The notes under the pieces were generated by a model that saw nothing but the letters and a program-made list of their open reading frames with translations, was not told where the DNA came from and ran no database searches. A stretch of 64,000 nt of DNA from Shewanella sp. KT0246. Lineage in GTDB: Bacteria > Pseudomonadota > Gammaproteobacteria > Enterobacterales > Shewanellaceae. Below, piece by piece: positions 28,614 to 35,971 of the stretch. The position numbers and the translations under genes are program-made. Location: the NCBI RefSeq assembly GCF_019654955.1, contig NZ_BPEV01000018.1, forward strand, positions 46,186-110,185. The letters run 5' to 3'. Position 1 is the first letter of the stretch. Each line of letters starts with the position of its first letter.

Positions 28614-29354
28614 ATGAAAAAACTGCTACTTGCTGGAGCTGTAACGCTTGCCATGCCATTTGCTGCCAATGCTGGCGCTGACTTTGTAGAGGGTGATAAG
28701 ACTTTTGCTGGTGAAGCGGAGTTAGGTGCAACGTTAACAACAGGTAACACTGATACTTCTTCACTAAAAGCACGTCTAGGCCTTAAGCAAGAACTAGGTA
28801 ACTGGGAAAATGCATATTTACTAGAAGGCTTATATAAAGAAGATTCTGGTGAAAACACTGCTAAGCGATACTATGCAGGTATTCAAGGTGACTATAAGTT
28901 CGATGAAAAGAACTATATGTATATTACTGGTAACTATGAAGTTGATCCGTTCACAGGTTATGATTACAAAGCAATCGCTTCTGCGGGTTACGGTCATAAG
29001 TTCATTGATACTGGGCGCACCTTTTTAAGTGCTGAAATCGGTCCTGGTTATATTTATAAAAAGCTTGATGATGAACAGACTGCACTCCTTGGTTATGATA
29101 CTGAAGACAGTGTGGTTGCTCACGGTGCGCTAAACTTTTCTTATGAAATTACAGAGAGCTCAAAATTCACTCAATTGTTTGTCGCTGATTACGGTGATAG
29201 CTTAGAGGGACGCTCTGAAACGGCACTTACGGCTAATATTATCGGCGCACTAGCAATGAAATTTGCTGTTATTGTTCGTTATAATAGTGACCCACTAGAA
29301 GACAAGAAAAGTACTGATACAGAAACCAATATGACATTACTATACGCATTCTAA
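28614..29354 (+). CDS. DUF481 outer-membrane beta-barrel protein (YdiY-like)
   Basis: A 246-residue precursor. The signal peptide is MKKLLLAGAVTLAMPFAANA, with cleavage after ANA. The mature part alternates in short beta strands with turn-rich loops, containing GEAELGATLTTGNTDTSSLKARLGL, typical of DUF481 (YdiY). The last residues LLYAF end in Phe, the outer-membrane barrel signature. I start at the ATG 28614 (AAAGGATTTAATGAC ribosome site); the upstream in-frame ATG at 28557 gives no signal. Family function is not established. Confidence 0.85.
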   Translation: MKKLLLAGAVTLAMPFAANAGADFVEGDKTFAGEAELGATLTTGNTDTSSLKARLGLKQELGNWENAYLLEGLYKEDSGENTAKRYYAGIQGDYKFDEKNYMYITGNYEVDPFTGYDYKAIASAGYGHKFIDTGRTFLSAEIGPGYIYKKLDDEQTALLGYDTEDSVVAHGALNFSYEITESSKFTQLFVADYGDSLEGRSETALTANIIGALAMKFAVIVRYNSDPLEDKKSTDTETNMTLLYAF

Positions 29355-29385
29355 TTACTTAAGTTAGCTAGCTTATACGTTTATC

Positions 29386-29410
29386 AGCCGAGTATGACTC
29401 GGCTTTTTTG
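29386..29410 (+). terminator. Rho-independent terminator of the DUF481 gene
   Basis: AGCCGAGT / ACTCGGCT stem, loop ATG, then TTTTTT. Confidence 0.85.
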
Positions 29411-29787
29411 TGCCTTCTTTTTTATTTTACTCCATTGGTGTGAACGAAAGTTAACCTCTTGGCAACGCTTATATTATTTGTTACGAGTGTTACATTTCTG
29501 CAGGTGGAATATTCGTATATTGGAGCTTGCATTTACAGTCATGGTTGGATAGGTCTGTATGTTAGTTCGTTTTTTGTTCTACTAACGTACTGATATAATC
29601 GCTGCAATTGTTAAGGTTGTTAACACTTGTATCTTTAGGTTTAGATTTATTAAAGATCAGGTTCGAAATTACGAGGTCTAGTTCACGAAATTTAAGCTTG
29701 GAGAGTTATCAGTTGTTTTGATCACAAATTACCTCATTTTGCTGGCGTATAATATTTTTCCATATTGACTTAAGAGAATATTACGGC
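29411..29787 (+). other. Intergenic region before the ToxR-like gene
   Basis: About 377 bases without a supported gene, T-rich, with the promoter of the transmembrane regulator presumably near its right end (a TATAATATT stretch lies near 29749). I see no clear palindrome. Confidence 0.4.
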
Positions 29788-30546
29788 ATGCAAATCGGTT
29801 GTTGTTGGTTTGATGGTGAGCACAAAGAGCTTATCAACCAATCCAATGCTACTAAATGGCAACTCAATAATAATGAGTACTGGGTGTTAAGCATACTTGC
29901 TAAACATCGGGGTCATGTTGTGCCTATCGAATTGTTATCATTTCCAGAAGGGCTTGATGGTTATCAACAAAAACTATCTATAGCAGAGATGGAACAAGTC
30001 ATTGAAAACTTTCAAGACTACTTTGGCAGTAATCACCGTGGTTTAATTGAGTTAATCACAGATCAAGGCGCAATTTTATATAACAAAGTTGCAGTCAATC
30101 ATTCGAGTTTACTGGATACGCCAGTCAAAGTTATTTCTAATGCCCATTATATACTGATTATTTTAATGACATTAATAGCTTCGTATTTCGTGTATTCAAA
30201 CTTAAATGATCCTGACTATATTGTACCAGCGTTTAGTGAGCGATTTTTTACCCAGCAAGGCAACTTAGCAACATTAAGCATCTATTCTTCTGGTGAAGAG
30301 TATCAAGGTGACAAACTCATATTCCGAGCTAACCATGCACTTAGTGAACTGAAAAAGTGTCCAGTGATGCTTTGGGATAGTATTACCGCAACAACAGCTA
30401 GTGATAATAAAACGGTCAGTGTCGTCCTGATAAAGCGCACTTTAGACGGTTGGAAGTTTCACAATATTAAATTGATTAGAGAATCTATCGAGCAATCAGT
30501 AGTGAATCCAGCTTGGTTAAAAGAGGTCAATGTCTGTGCTGACTAG
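29788..30546 (+). CDS. ToxR/VtrA-like membrane-anchored winged-helix regulator
   Basis: A 252-residue protein. Residues 1-105 read as a winged-helix OmpR/ToxR-type DNA-binding domain: QLNNNEYWVLSILAKHRGHVVPIELLS is the recognition region and GLIELITDQGAILYNKV the wing. One membrane helix spans about 118-137 (HYILIILMTLIASYFVYSN). The periplasmic domain (138-252) has exactly two cysteines, Cys191 and Cys250, able to form a disulfide as in ToxR and TcpP. Its end overlaps the next gene, which encodes a single-span periplasmic protein. That gene pair is the arrangement of ToxR/ToxS, TcpP/TcpH and VtrA/VtrC. The signal is unknown. The match is by architecture, not by search. Confidence 0.72.
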   Translation: MQIGCCWFDGEHKELINQSNATKWQLNNNEYWVLSILAKHRGHVVPIELLSFPEGLDGYQQKLSIAEMEQVIENFQDYFGSNHRGLIELITDQGAILYNKVAVNHSSLLDTPVKVISNAHYILIILMTLIASYFVYSNLNDPDYIVPAFSERFFTQQGNLATLSIYSSGEEYQGDKLIFRANHALSELKKCPVMLWDSITATTASDNKTVSVVLIKRTLDGWKFHNIKLIRESIEQSVVNPAWLKEVNVCAD

Positions 30547-31090
30547 AATTGCTAAATTTCTATTAACTAAGCTTGGTCGAGTGGTGTTTTTATTCATCAG
30601 CATAACAGTATTTTGTTGTTCGATATTGTTGCTTGAAAATTTTGCCGACTCTCGAAGTGTTTGGGCGTTTGATTGTAATAGCAAGATATACCAATTTGAA
30701 ATGGTGGATAATGTTATAATGAACCACCAACATGAACCCCTTTATCTTTCATTAACGGTTCAAAACAAACAAATTAATTTGGACTACTATACTGCTGAGA
30801 AAGAAGGTGAACGAGAGTTAGTCTCGTTAAAGGGGAAGTTGAAAGAGCTTGAAATTGGTAAATTAATGTACCAATTAGATTTGAAAATCACCGATGCACA
30901 ATACCAGCTTGACGATCCGCAGTTGCAAGATTATTTGGTTAATGAACTCGACGAAGTCAAGAGTATGCTTGTGACTGGTAGTGATATAAGTGTGGCTTTA
31001 CAAGTGTTAGAAATGGATACTAAAAAAGATTTTATTTTGATTAAATTCAGTCCCTACAACACACTTTGGGCTTGTCGATTACACGATTAA
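30530..31090 (+). CDS. Membrane-anchored periplasmic partner (VtrC/FidL-like) of the ToxR-like regulator
   Basis: A 186-residue protein with a short basic cytoplasmic N-terminus (residues 1-16), one helix about 17-36 (VVFLFISITVFCCSILLLEN) and a ~150-residue periplasmic domain. That domain has two cysteines, Cys49 near its start (AFDCNSK) and Cys182 near its end (WACRLHD), suited to a ring-closing disulfide. It overlaps the upstream regulator gene by 17 bases, implying coupled synthesis of a 1:1 complex. The pattern fits the VtrC/FidL/ToxS type of co-component partner. Sequence identity to named families is not established. Confidence 0.65.
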   Translation: MSVLTRIAKFLLTKLGRVVFLFISITVFCCSILLLENFADSRSVWAFDCNSKIYQFEMVDNVIMNHQHEPLYLSLTVQNKQINLDYYTAEKEGERELVSLKGKLKELEIGKLMYQLDLKITDAQYQLDDPQLQDYLVNELDEVKSMLVTGSDISVALQVLEMDTKKDFILIKFSPYNTLWACRLHD

Positions 31091-31162
31091 TTCATATCTC
31101 TTTTCTCATTTTTAATTAAATTCGCTATAGTAGCTATATTCTCCGTTATTGAGTCCACCTCA

Positions 31163-32554
31163 GTGGCAAAAATCAAAGTAAAACAAGAAGAAGCATTATC
31201 TATTAAGTTCAGCCATCAAATGGAGGTTGGGCATCAACGTGCGTTGGATTTATATTTTTATTTGCCTACCGAAATGGGCATTGGTGATAAAACCTTAGAT
31301 GAAGAAGAGTACTATCATAGTGCGATAGTCGGTCGACGCTCATATTACTCTAAAGGATTGCATTTACCTTTAGTACAAAACCGTTTTGTCAGTATCAATA
31401 AGCGGACTAAAGAAGAGTTCCGTTTTTACCTCAACTTGTTCGCCTATCAATTTGCTGTCGCTATTGAAACAGATGCTAAAGAGCTAAGACAAATTACTGA
31501 GGCAGAAGAGTTTTACCCCGCTTTAGACGAGCTTGGAAAGTCAGTCTCTCAATTACTAAAAAAGTTTCGTCGTAACGAGCCAAGCGAAGAGCGATTACAG
31601 TCTTATTTTGCTAATGCAGACAATTACCTGTCTTGGTTCTGTGAGCAGCAGTTACTTAAAACTCTAGCGTATCGTCCACGCAATGCTGATTACAGTGATA
31701 TTAAAGAGCAGATAGTTAACTTGTGCCGTGCTGAAAATCATTACCGTGAAGAAGAGAAAAAGTACAACTCGGCAGGCACTAAGCAAGACGCTAATCGTAT
31801 CTCTAATAAGATGTTGCTACTGCGGCGTTTGATCCAACAAGGTGTGGTACTTAAAGAAGAACTGAAAACCCTTGGTGTCGGCCTTAAAAAGTTTGTCACA
31901 GGCTTAGCGACAACCTTGGTGATGTTGGTTGTCTCTGCAATGATTATTAAAGCTCAGGGCGTCTTTAGCGGCTTAACCATGAGTTTAATCGTTACGTTAG
32001 CGATTATTTATGGTTTTAGGGAAATTTTTAAAGAAGATGTTCGCAATGCGCTGTGGCGTTTCATTCAACGTGGTCGTCCTCGCTGGAGTCGTATTCTTCG
32101 TGATACCACCACTAAAACAGTAGTGGCGAAACAACTTGTCTGGCTTGATTTTACTCGGCCACAAGACATTCCTGCTGAAGTCGCTGAAATTATGAAACAG
32201 CGTCATAGTCAAAATAAGGTTGATGCAGAGGTACTGCATTATCGGATTGCTACCAAAGTCACTAACAAAGACTTTGAAGCGGGCTATTCACAAATACAGG
32301 AACAAGTGAATTTCAGCTTAGTGCCTTTTGCAAGGCACCTAGAGCGCGGTAAGGCAAAAATATATAAAGAACAAGACGGTAAGGTCAGCAATGAATCAGT
32401 TGAAAGGCGTTACCAAGTTAATTTAGTGGCGGTATTAAAGGATGGTAAAGGGCCATTAGAATACGCCCGTTATAAAGTGGTCATGAGCCGCTCCAATATT
32501 ATTGAAATTACTCGCAGCAAGTTACCTAATAACTTATTAGAAATGAGCGACTAA
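31163..32554 (+). CDS. Hypothetical protein with two central membrane helices
   Basis: A 463-residue protein that I do not recognise. It starts at a GTG (MAKIKVKQEEALSIKFSHQ). Residues 1-240 are soluble, with a charged alpha-helical stretch about 140-240 (EENHYREEEKKYNSAG region). Two adjacent membrane helices lie at about 247-265 and 269-288 (FVTGLATTLVMLVVSAMII and GLTMSLIVTLAIIYGF). Residues 290-463 are a basic cytoplasmic domain. The pattern suggests a membrane-anchored cytoplasmic protein with both large domains inside. It follows the ToxR-like pair by 72 bases on the same strand and may be controlled with it. Confidence 0.6.
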   Translation: MAKIKVKQEEALSIKFSHQMEVGHQRALDLYFYLPTEMGIGDKTLDEEEYYHSAIVGRRSYYSKGLHLPLVQNRFVSINKRTKEEFRFYLNLFAYQFAVAIETDAKELRQITEAEEFYPALDELGKSVSQLLKKFRRNEPSEERLQSYFANADNYLSWFCEQQLLKTLAYRPRNADYSDIKEQIVNLCRAENHYREEEKKYNSAGTKQDANRISNKMLLLRRLIQQGVVLKEELKTLGVGLKKFVTGLATTLVMLVVSAMIIKAQGVFSGLTMSLIVTLAIIYGFREIFKEDVRNALWRFIQRGRPRWSRILRDTTTKTVVAKQLVWLDFTRPQDIPAEVAEIMKQRHSQNKVDAEVLHYRIATKVTNKDFEAGYSQIQEQVNFSLVPFARHLERGKAKIYKEQDGKVSNESVERRYQVNLVAVLKDGKGPLEYARYKVVMSRSNIIEITRSKLPNNLLEMSD

Positions 32555-32593
32555 GCGGCAAAGTAATTAAGCGATAGCCAGCTGAACTACAGG

Positions 32594-34825
32594 TTAAACT
32601 TTACGGGTAAAGGCTTGGCAAATATTTTGGTCGCCAGTTTGTTTTGCGCGCTTAAGTGCTACCTCTGCATTGGCTAAGTAACCTTCAAAGCTTTGCTGTT
32701 CAGGGTAGCCAGCAATGCCAATATTAATCCCTTCATTTAAGTCATTTTGCTCTAATCTATCCATAGTGCTCATGGCATATTTATGTGCCTGAATAGAATC
32801 GCTCAGAGGCAGTAAAATGACTAATGAGCCCAAACGCCAATGAGCAATTTGGTATCCGGTGGGCAAGTCGATGAGCAATTGGATCTCAATGTCTTTTTGA
32901 CGTTTTTCGAGGTGATCGATATCGCTGATATGGCTGATTAACCCTTCAGGGTTAATGTCCATTATCATTAAACACGTTTGTTCACGATTAGGCTCTGTTA
33001 AGGTACTAAAGTGTACTTCAAGCTCTGATAATGGCAAAACCATCGAACTTAACGGCGATTGTTGTGAAGGCAACTGCTTTATCGATGTTTGCTGCTTTAA
33101 AACTTGCAGTGTTATTACTAAGTATTCGATATCACCATCAATGGAATGTTCGGCTTGAATACTTGCTTTAAGGCTATTGGCAAATCGTGTGCCCGTATTG
33201 GCAATAATTTGGCCTTTCCACTTACCTTGTAAACTTAAACGACTAGAAATATCGGCCCATTGCTGAGTCACCTCTTCACCCAGTAACTCAACAATACTAG
33301 CATTGCTGTTATCTTCTACATCCAACAGTTTTTTGAACTTATGGTTGAACTTGATGAGTTCACCATTTACGTCGGTCAAAGCGGTAGCAACGTCACTTTC
33401 TGAAAGTAATCGATAACTGTAAGCTTGCTGTTTTACTGCAGATAATTCAGTGATATTTTCAAAGGTGACGACCCAATAACTTTCGCTGGTTAAGTTTGTT
33501 TTACCAGGCTGAACGCATAAATTAATCGTGCAAGGCTGATCGTTAAAGCTAATGGTTTCAGTCCAGCGCTTATTATCATTCATTGACTGAACTAACGTTT
33601 GATAAGTGTGATCTTCTAATTGCAGTATGCGCTGTAACCTTCTCTCTAACAGTTCATCAATCTCTAAAGATAAGGTTTCAGCAGCCTTTTGATTTGCTTT
33701 AATAATTCGTCCGCTATTATTTACTAATAAACAACTTTGGTGAACATTAAACAAGTTACTTGATAAATTGATGCTGTTAGCGTTTGCGGTTCTCTCAAGT
33801 TGAAAACGGTGGCGAGTGAATAATAAGCCTGTCGCGAGTAAACCGATGAGTGTTCCGAAAAAGATCAAGATATAACGCCATTGCTCAAACCTTGCGGCAA
33901 TATCTTCATGGCGAATATATGAAAGCAAAAAATACTCTCTAATGAGGGTATCGTGCGCAGCAAGTTCTATTTTAAGAAAAACAAATGTTCCAACATCATT
34001 ATGATATTGGCCAAAATTGGTATTAGCCATTTGCTGCCAAAGGCTAGGGTAACTTTGCTGTAAGCTATCGCCTAAGGTATTAGGCATTTTTTTGAGTGGA
34101 TTTTGTTGTCCTGCGCCTGAATATAATTTGCCTTGTTCACCTAATAATAATAGCGGTGTGTTGTGGTTAAAAAAGGCAGGTTTAATCGATTGCAGAACTT
34201 CGATTATCGAATTATAAGTCACTAAGTATCCACGAATACTTTGATCAGGGTTTTCTATCCAAGCAAGCTGGTAAACAAAAGGGATTAGCTTACCATTAAT
34301 GGGTACAAATTTTATTTGTGATGAAAAAACGTCATTGCCGCCCATAGTTTTGTCGCCATTAAGAACAACGTCAGGGAGTGGCACGTTATCAAAAGCATCA
34401 GTGCTAGCAATACGTTTATTACCTTGAGGATCAAATAAAGTTAAGCCTAAAAGTTCTGGAATATGATTCAGTAACCCGGACCAATTGTTGACTAGCTTTT
34501 GCTTTTGTTGTTCTGAAGGATTTTTTAAGTACTGATTCATTAACTCAGCTTTGGCGAAAGCTTGTGTGCGAAATTTTAAGAAGTTAACTTTATCTGAGGC
34601 CAGTGTGCCAACAGTTTGTAATTCACTGTAACGCTTATCGGCCCAATCTTCTTGCAGGCGACGTTCGCCTAAATTGAGTAGCATTGTGGTGAAAATAATG
34701 ATGCTGATAACCATCACAGAGACTTGGCTTGCTAAGGCTAAGATCTGTTGACGACTCCAGTGGATATCTTGCGCTGAAATGAGTAGAAACTTTGAGACGT
34801 TTTTATTGGTTTGTCTTTTAAACAT
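32594..34825 (-). CDS. PAS sensor protein with degenerate GGDEF domain
   Basis: A 743-residue membrane sensor. TM1 is about 32-51, a periplasmic sensing region about 52-315 (dCACHE-like pattern), and TM2 about 317-337. Two PAS-like domains follow (about 355-470 and 475-590). The last ~140 residues have the scaffold of a GGDEF domain: CLMIMDINPEGLISHISD at its start, and NIGIAGYPEQQSFEGYLANAEVALKRAKQTGDQN at its end, like the ...IGIA...AD.ALY.AK..GrN ending. The catalytic GGDEF motif reads WRLGSLVILLP, so no cyclase activity is expected. It probably signals by protein interaction or bound nucleotide. Confidence 0.8.
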   Translation of the reverse strand: MFKRQTNKNVSKFLLISAQDIHWSRQQILALASQVSVMVISIIIFTTMLLNLGERRLQEDWADKRYSELQTVGTLASDKVNFLKFRTQAFAKAELMNQYLKNPSEQQKQKLVNNWSGLLNHIPELLGLTLFDPQGNKRIASTDAFDNVPLPDVVLNGDKTMGGNDVFSSQIKFVPINGKLIPFVYQLAWIENPDQSIRGYLVTYNSIIEVLQSIKPAFFNHNTPLLLLGEQGKLYSGAGQQNPLKKMPNTLGDSLQQSYPSLWQQMANTNFGQYHNDVGTFVFLKIELAAHDTLIREYFLLSYIRHEDIAARFEQWRYILIFFGTLIGLLATGLLFTRHRFQLERTANANSINLSSNLFNVHQSCLLVNNSGRIIKANQKAAETLSLEIDELLERRLQRILQLEDHTYQTLVQSMNDNKRWTETISFNDQPCTINLCVQPGKTNLTSESYWVVTFENITELSAVKQQAYSYRLLSESDVATALTDVNGELIKFNHKFKKLLDVEDNSNASIVELLGEEVTQQWADISSRLSLQGKWKGQIIANTGTRFANSLKASIQAEHSIDGDIEYLVITLQVLKQQTSIKQLPSQQSPLSSMVLPLSELEVHFSTLTEPNREQTCLMIMDINPEGLISHISDIDHLEKRQKDIEIQLLIDLPTGYQIAHWRLGSLVILLPLSDSIQAHKYAMSTMDRLEQNDLNEGINIGIAGYPEQQSFEGYLANAEVALKRAKQTGDQNICQAFTRKV

Positions 34826-34870
34826 TCACTTACTTATATTAACAGTCCCGATATAACCAATGTTATCACG

Positions 34871-34906
34871 AAAGCTTTACTAGGTTGACCTTAGTAAAGC
34901 TTTTTT
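34871..34906 (+). terminator. Terminator-shaped hairpin between two minus-strand genes
   Basis: AAAGCTTTACTA pairs with TAGTAAAGCTTT (12 bp) around loop GGTTGACCT, and a T6 tract follows on the plus strand. Both neighbours run on the minus strand, where the T tract is weak. It may end an antisense transcript or act as a leader element of the PAS gene. Confidence 0.55.
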
Positions 34907-34935
34907 AACTAAATTTTTACCATACTTGTTTCAGG

Positions 34936-35610
34936 TTAACCGACAATATCAAGTTCACGTTGTTTAAACTCAGCTCCTCTTTGTTCCACTATCTTACGGC
35001 ATTGTTCGATGTCGACTTGATCTAGGCCGTTAATCGCTGAGACTTGAACTTGGGAAATATATTGGGGTGCTAACTCAATAAACGCTAACAGTGCTTCATA
35101 AGCGCCTTTTAGCTTTGGTCTGCAATGTTGAAGATAAAGGGCTTCAGTATCAGCATTTAATGAAATTGATAAACTATCGATACATGTTGCCAGCTCTGGC
35201 AGGATATTACGCCGATGAAATAAATTACCTAAACCATCGGTATTTAGGCGTGTTTTCCCACCTTGCGCTTTGATATGAGTTGCAACTGTTAGAAGTGTTT
35301 CTAAGTTAAGTGTAGGCTCGCCATAACCACAAAAAACATACTCATCAAAGTCTGAAACATGACCTAATAGAGGGATGATGTCAGCTGGTTTTACTTGCTT
35401 ATCAAGTGATAACTCATATTGATGTACTTGTTTAGAGCCGTTGTGCTTTGGGCAGAACTGGCATCGTAATGTGCAGCGACCAGTGATGTTAAGGTAACGG
35501 CTTTGGCGGATATCATAAACCAATGTTGATGAGTGATGATCTTGTTCTGTTACTGTAGAAATAGACGATGGATCTAGAGTAAGTTTATGATTTTTTGCTG
35601 AGTTGTGCAT
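34936..35610 (-). CDS. Radical SAM protein, TatD-associated type
   Basis: A 224-residue small radical SAM enzyme. The cluster motif is CTLRCQFCPKH (CxxxCxxC, residues about 43-50), preceded by RYLNITGR. The SAM-binding strand is DEYVFCGYGEPTLNLETLL. The fold ends in short form, as in the TatD-nuclease-associated radical SAM group (recalled as TIGR04038). No tatD gene is near. The reaction is unknown. It lies upstream of the PAS sensor gene on the same strand, with a hairpin between them. Confidence 0.8.
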   Translation of the reverse strand: MHNSAKNHKLTLDPSSISTVTEQDHHSSTLVYDIRQSRYLNITGRCTLRCQFCPKHNGSKQVHQYELSLDKQVKPADIIPLLGHVSDFDEYVFCGYGEPTLNLETLLTVATHIKAQGGKTRLNTDGLGNLFHRRNILPELATCIDSLSISLNADTEALYLQHCRPKLKGAYEALLAFIELAPQYISQVQVSAINGLDQVDIEQCRKIVEQRGAEFKQRELDIVG

Positions 35611-35923
35611 GTAAGTTAAAACCTAAAACAAAAGCCAATTTGGTAGTTTAAAGAGTTTTTAAAGGGATATCCGTTTATTAACTCGCAATTTAAGCAATTT
35701 TTATTAGCCTATGGAGCTGATTTGGGAACAAACTGTGGTTATTAATTTTGCGAAGACTGAGCTGTGTAAGGTCAACTAAAAGCTGTATATGATTACTAGA
35801 ATTTATTGTCAGTTATTACACTGGTTAACGTAAAATTATTAATTGACGTTGTTTTTTGAGAGATTGTTCGTTTTCTGTGAAGGCCACCTCAAAAATCGCC
35901 TTGTTATGATTGCAAATCTTAAT
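35611..35923 (+). other. Divergent intergenic region before the TonB receptor gene
   Basis: About 310 A/T-rich bases without a supported gene, between the minus-strand radical SAM gene and the plus-strand iron-uptake unit. The Fur-like box lies at its right end. Confidence 0.5.
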
Positions 35924-35942
35924 GATAATACTTCTCATAATT
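35924..35942 (+). promoter_or_regulatory. Fur-like box before the TonB receptor
   Basis: GATAATACTTCTCATAATT matches the 19-base Fur consensus GATAATGATAATCATTATC at 13 of 19 positions by eye. It is extended by an AAT on the left and ATTG on the right and lies 30 bases before the ATG. Iron-repressed control of the receptor operon is the expected reading. Confidence 0.6.
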
Positions 35943-35971
35943 ATTGTAGTGATTTATGAGATACCTCTATC

